Positions 1 through 6,689 of a stretch of DNA of 22,364 nt are shown one piece after another (the first letter of the stretch is position 1; each line of letters begins with the position of its first letter). The position numbers and the translations under genes were made by a program. Source of the stretch: JANNHK01 sp034408875. GTDB lineage: Bacteria > Actinomycetota > Acidimicrobiia > IMCC26256 > PALSA-610. The stretch covers positions 1-22,364 of the forward strand of contig JAWXCJ010000321.1 of NCBI GenBank assembly GCA_034408875.1. The letters are read 5' to 3'. Under the pieces are notes generated by a model. That model was not told where the DNA came from. It ran no database searches and saw only the letters and a list, made by a program, of their open reading frames with translations.

Positions 1-140
1 CGTGACGACGACAAGGACCCGGCGGGCTCGGCTGGGGCGCTTCAGTCCGCGCGGCCGGCGATCGCCCGAAGCGACGGGGGCGTCAGAGACCGGATCCACG
101 CCTTCCTCATCGTCCCCGACCGCCAAGCTTTGAATTCTAC
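1..140. other. Left edge, possible 3' end of an unidentified gene
   Basis: No gene can be assigned with confidence here. Frame 1 of the plus strand is open from the window edge to a TGA at 307-309 and has strongly G/C-ending codons, so it could be the tail of a gene cut by the window edge. It would then overlap the start of the thioredoxin-like gene. I do not recognise its translation (for example RIHAFLIVPDRQALNSTW). No promoter or hairpin was evident. Confidence 0.25.
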
Positions 141-1700
141 GTGGGCGAGAAGCGCGCTCAGACTCACGTCGCTTCAACCCGGTGGCGCTCAGCGCTTGAC
201 GAAGGCCAACAGAGCGGCGTTGAAGCCGTCCCGGGCCCGAACTCGCGGCCGTCGCTCGCAGTGCGCGAAGCTGGGTCCGTGGTCGCCGATGGGCTGGTCG
301 TGGTCGTGAAGCGTTCGTGCCCGACGTGCCAGCTCGTCGTGCCTGTGCTCGACGAGCTCGCTCGGGGGTCGGAACCGCTCGCGGTGTACTCGCAGGACGA
401 CACGACATTCGTCGCGGGCGCGATCGACGACACCGACCTCGAAGTGTCGTTCGACCTCGACATCGACACCGTGCCCACCCTGTTGCGCGTCGAAGCGGGA
501 AAGGTGAGCGCTCGAACGGTCGGCTGGCTGCGACCCGAGTGGGAAGAACTCACCGGCGTGCGGCCGCTCGGCGCAACGCTGCCGGAGTGGCGACCGGGCT
601 GCGGTTCACGCACCCAGGACCCCGAAGTGCAGGACGCTCGCCTCGTCGTGGCGATGACACCGCGACTGCGCGCCCGCCGCGTGGAACTCGGCAAGGCCGA
701 AGACGAGATCGAGGCGATGTACGCGCGCGGGTGGAGCGACGGCTTGCCGCTCGTGCCGCCCACCGCGGAACGGGTCGCGCGCATGCTCGCGGGCACGACG
801 CGTGAACCGGGCGACGTCGTCGCCGTGGTTCCGCCCGATCTCGTCGAGTGCACCGTCGAGAAGGTGGCGATCAACGCGGTCATGGCGGGCTGCCGCCCCG
901 ATTACCTGCCGGTCGTGCTCACTGCGGTCGAAGCCGCGTGTACCGACGAGTTCAACATCCACGGCGTGCTCGCCACGACGTGGTTCGCCGGGCCGCTCGT
1001 CATCGTGAACGGCCCGATCGCTCGTGCCATCGGCATGAACAGCGGCGTCAACGCGCTCGGGCAAGGCAACCGCGCCAACGCGACAATCGGGCGCGCGTTG
1101 CAGCTCGTAGTGCGCAACGTCGGCGGCGGTCGCCCGGGCGAGGTCGACCGTGCCACTCTCGGTCAGCCGGGCAAGTACACGTTCTGCTTCGCCGAGGACG
1201 AGGCCGGCTCGCCCTGGGAACCGCTGCACGTCGAACGGGGTCTCACGCGCGAGACGTCGGCCGTGACATTGTTCGCGGCCGAGGGCGTGCGGGGTGTCGT
1301 CGACCAGCTCGCCCGCACCCCCGAGGAACTCGCCCGCTCGTTTGCTGCGTGCCTGCGCACGGTCGCGCACCCGAAGAATGTCATCGTGTGGGACGCGGTG
1401 CTCGTCGTCTCGCCCGAACACGCGCGCGTCTTCCGCGAGGGCGGGTGGTCGAAGGCCCGCCTGCGCGAGGAGTTGGGCACACTGCTCCAGATTCCCGGCG
1501 CCGAGATCGTGCGCGGTGCCGGTGGCATCGCCGAAGGGATGCCCGAGGGGTTCCGCGAGTTCACCTTGCCCAAGTTCCGCGACGGCGGGCTCCAGATCGT
1601 GCACGCGGGCGGCGGGGCGGGCCTCTTCTCGGCAATCATCGGCGGATGGGCCAGCGGTGCGGTAGGAAGTGAGCCTGTGACGCAGGAGGTGATGACGTGA
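141..1700 (+). CDS. Thioredoxin-like fusion protein, partner of UGSC selenoprotein
   Basis: This 519-residue protein has two parts. Residues about 50-165 look like a thioredoxin fold, with a CPTC redox motif (C60, C63) after a hydrophobic beta strand and a TVPTLLRV segment typical of the thioredoxin cis-Pro strand. A short linker (PGCGSRTQDP) leads into a large conserved domain, about residues 185-505, beginning GWSDGLPLVPPT and rich in Gly/Asn (GMNSGVNALGQGNRANATIG). I recall this domain only as an uncharacterised actinobacterial family found beside UGSC proteins; its reaction is unknown to me. The gene overlaps the next start by four bases (GTGA, 1697-1700), so the two products are probably made together and work together in thiol/selenol redox chemistry (inference). 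The start is uncertain: GTG 141 lacks a clear ribosome site, and GTG 261 (residue 41) sits closer to the thioredoxin domain. Confidence 0.8.
   Translation: MGEKRAQTHVASTRWRSALDEGQQSGVEAVPGPNSRPSLAVREAGSVVADGLVVVVKRSCPTCQLVVPVLDELARGSEPLAVYSQDDTTFVAGAIDDTDLEVSFDLDIDTVPTLLRVEAGKVSARTVGWLRPEWEELTGVRPLGATLPEWRPGCGSRTQDPEVQDARLVVAMTPRLRARRVELGKAEDEIEAMYARGWSDGLPLVPPTAERVARMLAGTTREPGDVVAVVPPDLVECTVEKVAINAVMAGCRPDYLPVVLTAVEAACTDEFNIHGVLATTWFAGPLVIVNGPIARAIGMNSGVNALGQGNRANATIGRALQLVVRNVGGGRPGEVDRATLGQPGKYTFCFAEDEAGSPWEPLHVERGLTRETSAVTLFAAEGVRGVVDQLARTPEELARSFAACLRTVAHPKNVIVWDAVLVVSPEHARVFREGGWSKARLREELGTLLQIPGAEIVRGAGGIAEGMPEGFREFTLPKFRDGGLQIVHAGGGAGLFSAIIGGWASGAVGSEPVTQEVMT
1684..1689 (+). promoter_or_regulatory. 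Shine-Dalgarno site of the selenoprotein gene
   Basis: AGGAGG lies inside the last codons of the upstream gene, 7 nt before GTG 1697. It is one of the two clearest ribosome sites in the window. It fixes the start of the downstream gene at 1697 and indicates that the overlapping pair is actively translated. Confidence 0.8.
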
Positions 1701-2221
1701 CCCCGACAACCTTGCTCGATCCGACATCGGAGCGCGACCCGACGACCCGCGAGCGCACGGCCCGACCGGCCTCACTCGAAGGCAAGGTCGTGGGCCTGCT
1801 CAACATCTCCAAGCCGCGCGGCGACGTGTTCCTCGACCGCATCGAGGAGCTCCTGACCCAGCGGGGTATGCAGGTCGAGCGCTATTCCAAGCCGACGTTC
1901 ACGAAACCCGCTCCGGCCGATCTGCGCCACGAGATCGCCTCGAAGTGCGACGTGGTGATCGAAGCGCTCGCCGATTGAGGATCATGTACGTCGTGCAGTG
2001 TGCACGACACCGTGAACATCGAAGCGGCCGGGATACCGATGGTCTTCGTCGCGTCGACCGAGTTCGTCGAAGCCGCCGAAGCGCAATCGCGTGCGCTCGG
2101 TGCCGACCCTGCGTGCGTGTTCGTCGCGCACCCGATCCAGGACCGCACCGATGACGAACTCCGCGCCCTCGCCGACGAGGCCCTCGCCGCGCTCGTGGCC
2201 GCGCTGACGCCGCCCGACTAG
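1697..2221 (+). CDS. UGSC family selenoprotein, Sec encoded by TGA 1976-1978
   Basis: Reading TGA 1976-1978 as selenocysteine gives one 174-residue protein. Before it lie 93 residues including LLNISKPRGDVFLDRIEELL, which matches the N-terminal signature I recall for the UGSC family. Directly after it come G-S-C-T-S-C-S-V-H-D, then an alpha/beta segment (IPMVFVASTEFV) running to TAG 2219-2221. Sec94, Cys97 and Cys100 form a UxxCxxC redox motif. Family members carry U or C at this site; this is known from the family name and motif, while the biochemical role is undescribed to my knowledge. The gene overlaps its thioredoxin-like partner by four bases and has a strong AGGAGG. A hairpin fitting a bacterial SECIS follows the TGA. 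A conventional gene caller would give a 93-residue ORF and a 73-residue ORF, or call a pseudogene. Sec insertion would need SelA, SelB, SelC and SelD elsewhere in the genome. Confidence 0.88.
1990..2008 (+). promoter_or_regulatory. Putative bacterial SECIS hairpin
   Basis: A perfect 8-bp stem (GTCGTGCA at 1990-1997 with TGCACGAC at 2001-2008) closes a GTG loop at 1998-2000. The loop begins 19 nt after the TGA. Known bacterial SECIS elements sit just inside the coding region after UGA, with a small apical loop about 16-37 nt downstream and a G among its first two bases; all three points are met. If the closing A-T pair opens, the loop becomes AGTGT. The stem overlaps codons for conserved residues, so coding constraint alone could explain part of it. 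Confidence 0.65.
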
Positions 2222-3000
2222 GCGCGGGCGGGACGTTGCGACACGACGAGTGTCTCCTCGCTCCACATCGCCCAACCGAACCACGCAAAGGCGACGAGGA
2301 ACATCGCAACGGGGATTCCCCACGCGTGCCCGGCGTCGCCACCGGCCAAGGTGACGATCAACGCGCCCAGCGCGTACGCGAGCGGGGCGCCGAAGAACGC
2401 AAGCACCGCCGGCCTCGGGAGGATCGCGGCCCGGAACAGCAACACTGCGAGCGGGCCGAATACGACCGCGTAGATGACCACGAAGATCGCGAGGCCGGCG
2501 TAGCTGAACGGCATCACGAGGAGCGGCGAGATCACGAGGACTGCGACTGCCACCCAACCGGCCCGGCCCAACCCGCCGTGGCGCCGGACGAGCGCGATGA
2601 CACCGAAGATCAGCGCCGGGTACAGCAGCGCCTGCGCGGTGATGCCGAGGGCATGCCACGGCTCTTCGCCGCGCGGCCCTCGATTCCCGGCGAGTCCGGC
2701 CACGAACAACACGGGCAAGGCCATCCAGGCGAGCCCACCCAGGTGCGTACATCGTGACGCCACCGCGCCACCTTGGCGCGACGACCGCTTGAACTCACGC
2801 GCGACATTGGCGGGGGTCCCGTAGTGCGCGACCGCGCGCCGTTCGGCCTCGGCCGGAGCGAACCCGGTCGAGCACAGCGACGCCGCGGACGCGCGGAGGT
2901 GGTCCTCCGCCTCGTCGACGATGTCTTCGCCCCCCGGAACGCGCGCAACGCGTCGTCGGAGATCGTCGAGGTAGGTGTCGATCGAATCGTGGCTCTTCAT
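2218..3000 (-). CDS. HAAS-domain membrane protein
   Basis: This 260-residue protein starts with a cytoplasmic HAAS-type helical domain (residues 1-70, with SIDTYLDDLRRRV and the AEAERRAVAHYGTP signature). Six predicted membrane helices follow (about 87-105, 117-138, 147-165, 167-188, 196-220, 227-246). HAAS proteins are membrane proteins that typically sit beside PadR regulators and are thought to take part in signalling or envelope stress; the exact role is unknown. The ATG at 3000 overlaps the PadR stop (ATGA), so the two form one operon and I prefer this start over the in-frame GTG at 3132, which lies inside the PadR gene. Its stop (2218-2220) overlaps the convergent selenoprotein stop. 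Confidence 0.85.
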   Translation of the reverse strand: MKSHDSIDTYLDDLRRRVARVPGGEDIVDEAEDHLRASAASLCSTGFAPAEAERRAVAHYGTPANVAREFKRSSRQGGAVASRCTHLGGLAWMALPVLFVAGLAGNRGPRGEEPWHALGITAQALLYPALIFGVIALVRRHGGLGRAGWVAVAVLVISPLLVMPFSYAGLAIFVVIYAVVFGPLAVLLFRAAILPRPAVLAFFGAPLAYALGALIVTLAGGDAGHAWGIPVAMFLVAFAWFGWAMWSEETLVVSQRPARA

Positions 3001-3320
3001 GTCGCCCCCCGCAGTACGAGTTGCATGGCGCCCGCGAACGCCTGCCACTCCTGTCGTTGCGCGTCGAGTGCCTCCCGCCCACGATCGGTGAGCGAATACA
3101 CACGCCGGCGCCTTCCTTCGTTCGTCGACCACTCACTCGCCAAGAACCCGGCGCGTTCCAAACGGTGCAGCGCCGGATAGATCGTGCCTTCGGGCAGGTC
3201 GAAGACGTAACCGCTCGCGCGGCGGAGTTCCTCGATGACCGCATAGCCGTGTGTGGGTCCTGGCGCGACGACCGCCAGCAGGAGCAGGTCGAGATGCCCC
3301 TTCAGTGCCTCGCGCCTCAT
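2997..3320 (-). CDS. PadR family transcriptional regulator
   Basis: This 107-residue winged-helix regulator has the PadR signature in order: LDLLLLAVVAPGPTHGYAV (helix 1-2 with GYAV), EGTIYPALHRLERAGFL (recognition helix and wing) and RRRVYSLTDRGREAL. It ends with a short dimerisation helix, as in the small PadR subfamily. PadR proteins are usually repressors released by a small ligand and often repress their own operon. The gene is co-transcribed with the HAAS membrane protein through a 4-base overlap. The ATG at 3320 lies 8 nt from a -10 box, so the mRNA is probably leaderless or nearly so. A perfect palindrome between -35 and -10 is the obvious autoregulatory operator. Confidence 0.92.
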   Translation of the reverse strand: MRREALKGHLDLLLLAVVAPGPTHGYAVIEELRRASGYVFDLPEGTIYPALHRLERAGFLASEWSTNEGRRRRVYSLTDRGREALDAQRQEWQAFAGAMQLVLRGAT

Positions 3321-3328
3321 ACCTCGTA

Positions 3329-3357
3329 ACCCTATGCCTAGTGTTACTAGGTGTCAA
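3329..3357 (-). promoter_or_regulatory. PadR-operon promoter with internal operator palindrome
   Basis: On the minus strand TTGACA (3357-3352), a 17-nt spacer and TAGGGT (3334-3329) make the best sigma70-type promoter in the window. The spacer holds a perfect inverted repeat, CCTAGT-AAC-ACTAGG (3337-3351). A repressor bound there would block RNA polymerase. PadR autoregulation is the likely use, which is inference. The same region lies upstream of the divergent nitronate monooxygenase remnant and could have controlled it too. Confidence 0.75.
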
Positions 3358-3389
3358 CGGGAGGGCCCTTGCGGCGCGAAGGTACGGGC

Positions 3390-3940
3390 ATGCTTCCGAC
3401 GTCGTTGTGTGACGTGGTGGGGATCGAGTACCCGGTCATCCAGGCCGGGATGGGCCTCTTCACCTCACCCGCGCTCGCCGCCGCGGTCTCGAATGCGGGC
3501 GGTCTCGGCAGCATCGGCGCGTGGCAACGCCCGGCCGACGACCTGCGCGCCGTTCTGGTTGAGATGCGCGATCTCACGGACAAACCGTTCGCCGTGAATC
3601 ACGTGGTTCCCGACCTGAACGACGACGCGTTCGCCATCACACTCGACGCGGCGCCCGCAGTCATCTCGTTCGCGCTCGACGACCCCGGCGAACTCGTGCA
3701 GCGCGCCCACGATGTCGGCAGCGCCGTCATGCTCCAGGTAACCACCGTGCGTCAGGCCCGGCGCGCGGCCGACAACGGCGTCGACATCGTCATCGCCCAG
3801 CGTGGTGAAGCCGGAGGGTACGGCGGCTCGGTCGCGACGATGGCGTTGGTCCCGCAATCGGCTCGATCCTGCCCGCGGGTGACATCGTTCGAGCGGTCGT
3901 CGAAGAAGCCGAGGCCGCGCTGCACCGCGTCGCTCCGTAG
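3390..3940 (+). pseudogene. Nitronate monooxygenase, internally deleted and frameshifted
   Basis: The N-terminal part is a typical class I nitronate monooxygenase (2-nitropropane dioxygenase): LCDVVGIEYPVIQAGMG at the start, FAVNHVVP in the middle and the FMN-site segment AQRGEAGGYGGSVATMALVPQ. About 155 residues in, at 3855-3860, homology stops. From 3857 a second frame reads IGSILPAGDIVRAVVEEAEAAL and ends at TAG 3938-3940, which looks like the normal C-terminus of the same family. Family members are about 320-350 residues, so roughly 115-130 residues have gone and the two ends are out of frame. The original frame runs on to 3977 with unrelated sequence. ATG 3390, preceded by GAAGG, is preferred to GTG 3351, which lies in the PadR promoter. 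Either a decayed gene or an assembly collapse. Confidence 0.8.
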
Positions 3941-3974
3941 CCCGATATTCGGCGATCGCCGACGGCGCGCCATC

Positions 3975-3980
3975 TAGCGT
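3975..3980 (+). promoter_or_regulatory. -10-like TAGCGT before the thioesterase
   Basis: TAGCGT ends 7 nt before GTG 3988, a spacing that would start the transcript at or next to the start codon. The same arrangement recurs before other genes in the window. No convincing -35 box was seen. It argues for GTG 3988 over GTG 3979 as the start of the thioesterase. Confidence 0.45.
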
Positions 3981-3987
3981 GGCCGCC

Positions 3988-4821
3988 GTGGGCGACTTCG
4001 AGAAGGACACGGCCGTCGCGGGCGGCGACGGGCAGTACACCGCGACCGCAATCGGGGACTGGCGCATCTGGGGGCCGATGGGCGGTTACGTCGCTGCAAT
4101 CGCTCTCCGGGCCGCGGCCGCCGAAGTCGCCGACGGCTTGTCGCCGGCCAGCTTCACGTGCCAGTTCCTCGCACCTGCTCGCTTCGAGCCGGTCGACATT
4201 GCGGTCACGGTCCGGCGCGCGTCGAGGCGGGCTGCGCTCGTGGCCGCGAACATCACCCAAGACGGTGTCGCGATTCTCGATTCGCAAACGTGGTTCGCCG
4301 TCGACGCCGACGTCGTCGAGCACGACCACGCGAAGCCGCACCGGTTCGGGCACCCCGACGACCACCGCGACATCTCGGAGCTCACGAACGAAGAGCCCCG
4401 ATTTCCGTTCTGGTACAACTTCGACGCGAAGCCGGTCGACTGGATCCCGCCGGAGGAGTTCGAGCAATACCAGGGTGGCGAGCCGGAGTGGGCCGAGTGG
4501 GTGCGCTTCAAACCGCGAGCAACGTTCGACGACCCGGTGGTCGAAGCGTGCCGGACGCTCCTCCTGGCCGACTTGCCGTCGTTCCCCGCCGCAACCCGGG
4601 CTCACGCGTTCGGAACGGTGAACTGGATGTCGCCGAGCCTCGATCTCGCTGTGCAATTCCACCGCGTGGCCGACATCGGCGACTGGTTGCTCTCGATCGG
4701 GACCGCGCCAATCGCGCACCGCGGGTTGCTCGGATTCCGCTCCGAAGTGTGGAACGCGGCGGGCCTGCTGGTCGCGAGCGGGAGCGGGCAGCTGCTGTGC
4801 CGCTCGGCCCCGCCGCAGTAA
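3988..4821 (+). CDS. Acyl-CoA thioesterase, double hotdog (TesB-like)
   Basis: This 277-residue protein resembles the actinobacterial TesB-like thioesterase family, which hydrolyses acyl-CoA to free acid and CoA. Two hotdog halves can be seen. The first has WRIWGPMGGYVAAIALRAA (substrate helix) and FTCQFLAPARFEPVDIAVTV, the usual strand pattern. The second has HAFGTVNWMSPSLDLAVQFHR and ends with LLGFRSEVWNAAGLLVASGSGQ, the standard C-terminal strand. Length is normal for the family. GTG 3979 would add three residues; 3988 is chosen because of the upstream TAGCGT. The gene stands alone between the broken nitronate monooxygenase and the convergent peptidase, whose stop lies 4 nt away. The natural acyl substrate cannot be told from sequence. 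Confidence 0.85.
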   Translation: MGDFEKDTAVAGGDGQYTATAIGDWRIWGPMGGYVAAIALRAAAAEVADGLSPASFTCQFLAPARFEPVDIAVTVRRASRRAALVAANITQDGVAILDSQTWFAVDADVVEHDHAKPHRFGHPDDHRDISELTNEEPRFPFWYNFDAKPVDWIPPEEFEQYQGGEPEWAEWVRFKPRATFDDPVVEACRTLLLADLPSFPAATRAHAFGTVNWMSPSLDLAVQFHRVADIGDWLLSIGTAPIAHRGLLGFRSEVWNAAGLLVASGSGQLLCRSAPPQ

Positions 4822-4825
4822 CCGC

Positions 4826-6607
4826 TCAGCCGACGAGACGCTCGAAGTCGTCGATGTGGTTCGTGATCACCGCGAGGCTCGACGCCCAGAACGCGGCGTC
4901 GCGCACGTCGAAGCCGAAGCGCCCGGTGAGCTCGGCCGCGTCGGCCATGCCCGTCGCCGAAAGCAGGTCGGTGTAGCCGCCGCGGAAGCGGTCCGGGTCC
5001 TCGGCGTACTTCGCGTAGAGCCCGATGCCGAACAGCATCCCGAACGTGTACGGCCAGTTGTAGAACGGCGTGAAGTAGTGCGGCTTCACCGCCCACATGT
5101 ACTGGTGCCGCTGTTCCGGGTCGAGCCCGTCGCCGTACGCTGCCTCCTGGGCGTCGAGCATCATCATGTTCAGCTCGGGCACCGACACCGACGTCCGCCG
5201 GCGCCGCTTGCACAGCTCGGACTCGAACAGGAACCGGCTGTGGATGTCGACGACAACCTGGTTCGCGCCGCCCAAGTACATGTCGAGCAGCCCCGTGCGT
5301 TCGGCATCGCTCGCGACCTCACGTGCTGCCTTTTCGAACAGCAACGTCTCGCAGAAGATCGACGCGGTCTCGGCGAGCGCCATCGGCGTGCGCTTCTGTA
5401 TCGGTGTGCGATCGGCGAGCGCGACGTTGTGGAACGCGTGCCCCAGCTCGTGCGCGAGCGTCGTCACCGAATCAAGACTGCCGTCGAAGTTCATCATCAC
5501 GCGGCTGACATCGTCTTCGACAACGGCGCAGTACGCACCCCCGCGCTTGCCGTCGCGGATCTCGGCGTCGATCCAGTTCTCGGCGAATGCACGATCGGAC
5601 AACGCCCTCAACTCAGGTGAATAGTCGGCGAACGTGCCACCGACGAGCTCGGTCGCGTGCGCCCACGTGACTTCGCCCGCGTCGCCGACGGGCGCGAACA
5701 GTTCCCACCACGGCAAGCCGTCGGCGTGACCGAGTAACCGGGCCTTGGCCTTCATATACCGACGAAACGCGGGCAACGCCTCCGCGACGGCATCGGTCAT
5801 CGCGTCGACGGTGGCACGGTCGACGTTGTTCGTCTGGAGGTTCGGTTCGAGATCGTCGACCCAACCGCGCCGGCGGTTCAGTACCGCGAGTTCGCCTTTG
5901 GCCCCGTTGAGCGCGGCCGCGAGTGGTACTGCGGCGCTCTCCCACGCGGCGAGTTCGCCTTCGTACGCGGCGCGGCGGCGCGCCGGGTCGGGGTGCATCG
6001 CCAAACCGCGCGCCATCGCCATGGGGACGCGCTCGCCGAGGACGTCGACCGTGAGCTGCGACGAGACGTCGCCGTGCAACCGCTGCCACGCGAGCGAGCC
6101 CGACGGCCCCAGCTCAGCCGCGAGCGACTCCTCGGCCTCGCTCATCTGGAACTCGACGAGGTCGGCGGCCTTGCGCAACGCAAACGCGTGCTCGTCGGCC
6201 GCTTCGCTCCGCGCAGCGAACTCGTCGACGTCGAGTGCCACCAGCCACGACCCGAGGCGCTTCATGAGCGGACCGAGCGCAGCCGTCCGCGTCTGCAGCT
6301 CGACCATGTTGGCCGCGGCCTTGTCGTCGCGGCTGTCGGTCGTGACGAGCGCGTACAGGTACGTGCTGACCGGGCGCAGCTGCCGCTGCACGGCGTTGAT
6401 CGACGTCAGTGCGGCCTCGAGGGCGGCGACGTCGGCATCGGTGACGGGTCGAGGATCCATCTCGCCGATCCCATGCTCGTCGAACAGCGCGGCAAGGCGG
6501 TCGACGTCGGCGTAGATCCCCTCGATGGCCAGCGAGAACGTGCGGTCTTCGAGGCTCGGGAAGATCGGGTTCAAGTCCCAGCGCGGCGGAGTCTCGGTTC
6601 CGGTCAT
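4826..6607 (-). CDS. M3 family oligoendopeptidase (PepF-like)
   Basis: This 593-residue cytoplasmic zinc peptidase would cleave short peptides. The zinc site HELGH is at residues 386-390, with the third ligand Glu413 in ALAETASIFCE. The start WDLNPIFPSLEDRTF and the C-terminal KPHYFTPFYNWPYTFGMLFG segment are typical of oligoendopeptidase F. N-terminal helices (about 60-200) carry the PepF-type cap domain. Length is normal and no key residue is missing. ATG 6607 follows a TAGCGT hexamer by 8 nt. The stop lies 4 nt from the convergent thioesterase stop with no hairpin between them. The gene is single, separated from the giant gene upstream by a strong hairpin. Confidence 0.93.
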   Translation of the reverse strand: MTGTETPPRWDLNPIFPSLEDRTFSLAIEGIYADVDRLAALFDEHGIGEMDPRPVTDADVAALEAALTSINAVQRQLRPVSTYLYALVTTDSRDDKAAANMVELQTRTAALGPLMKRLGSWLVALDVDEFAARSEAADEHAFALRKAADLVEFQMSEAEESLAAELGPSGSLAWQRLHGDVSSQLTVDVLGERVPMAMARGLAMHPDPARRRAAYEGELAAWESAAVPLAAALNGAKGELAVLNRRRGWVDDLEPNLQTNNVDRATVDAMTDAVAEALPAFRRYMKAKARLLGHADGLPWWELFAPVGDAGEVTWAHATELVGGTFADYSPELRALSDRAFAENWIDAEIRDGKRGGAYCAVVEDDVSRVMMNFDGSLDSVTTLAHELGHAFHNVALADRTPIQKRTPMALAETASIFCETLLFEKAAREVASDAERTGLLDMYLGGANQVVVDIHSRFLFESELCKRRRRTSVSVPELNMMMLDAQEAAYGDGLDPEQRHQYMWAVKPHYFTPFYNWPYTFGMLFGIGLYAKYAEDPDRFRGGYTDLLSATGMADAAELTGRFGFDVRDAAFWASSLAVITNHIDDFERLVG

Positions 6608-6615
6608 GGGCCGCG

Positions 6616-6621
6616 ACGCTA
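6616..6621 (-). promoter_or_regulatory. -10-like TAGCGT before the M3 peptidase
   Basis: On the minus strand TAGCGT ends 8 nt before ATG 6607. No purine-rich ribosome site lies between, consistent with a leaderless mRNA. A matching -35 is not clear, since the upstream bases belong to the 6638-6680 hairpin. Confidence 0.45.
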
Positions 6622-6637
6622 GACGCGCCCCGCCGAA

Positions 6638-6680
6638 CTTGCGTCACAGACCCACCCCCACGGTGGGCCTGTGACGCAAG
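6638..6680 (-). terminator. Long hairpin after the giant gene
   Basis: An imperfect inverted repeat pairs 18 of 19 positions: arm CTTGCGTCACAG plus CCCACC (6638-6656) with GGTGGG plus CTGTGACGCAAG (6662-6680), one A/C mismatch and a 5-nt loop. It starts 10 nt past the stop of the giant minus-strand gene, so a terminator is the natural reading. No T-tract follows on the minus strand, so it may instead be a repeat-type palindrome. Its outer TTGCGTCA recurs in the hairpin at 15037. Confidence 0.55.
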
Positions 6681-6689
6681 AATCGTTTG

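Noticed and set aside
124..136. Adjacent HindIII and EcoRI sites (AAGCTTTGAATTC), as in a cloning linker
   Set aside because: Flanking sequence on both sides has the same composition and no vector features; chance occurrence is enough.
1976..1978. TGA as an ordinary stop or nonsense mutation splitting a gene
   Set aside because: The frame stays conserved past it with the exact GSC motif expected after selenocysteine, and a SECIS-like hairpin follows; the gene shows no other damage.
3351..3389. GTG 3351 as the start of the nitronate monooxygenase
   Set aside because: It lies within the PadR promoter and has no ribosome site, and family proteins begin at the MLPTSLCDV sequence encoded from 3390.
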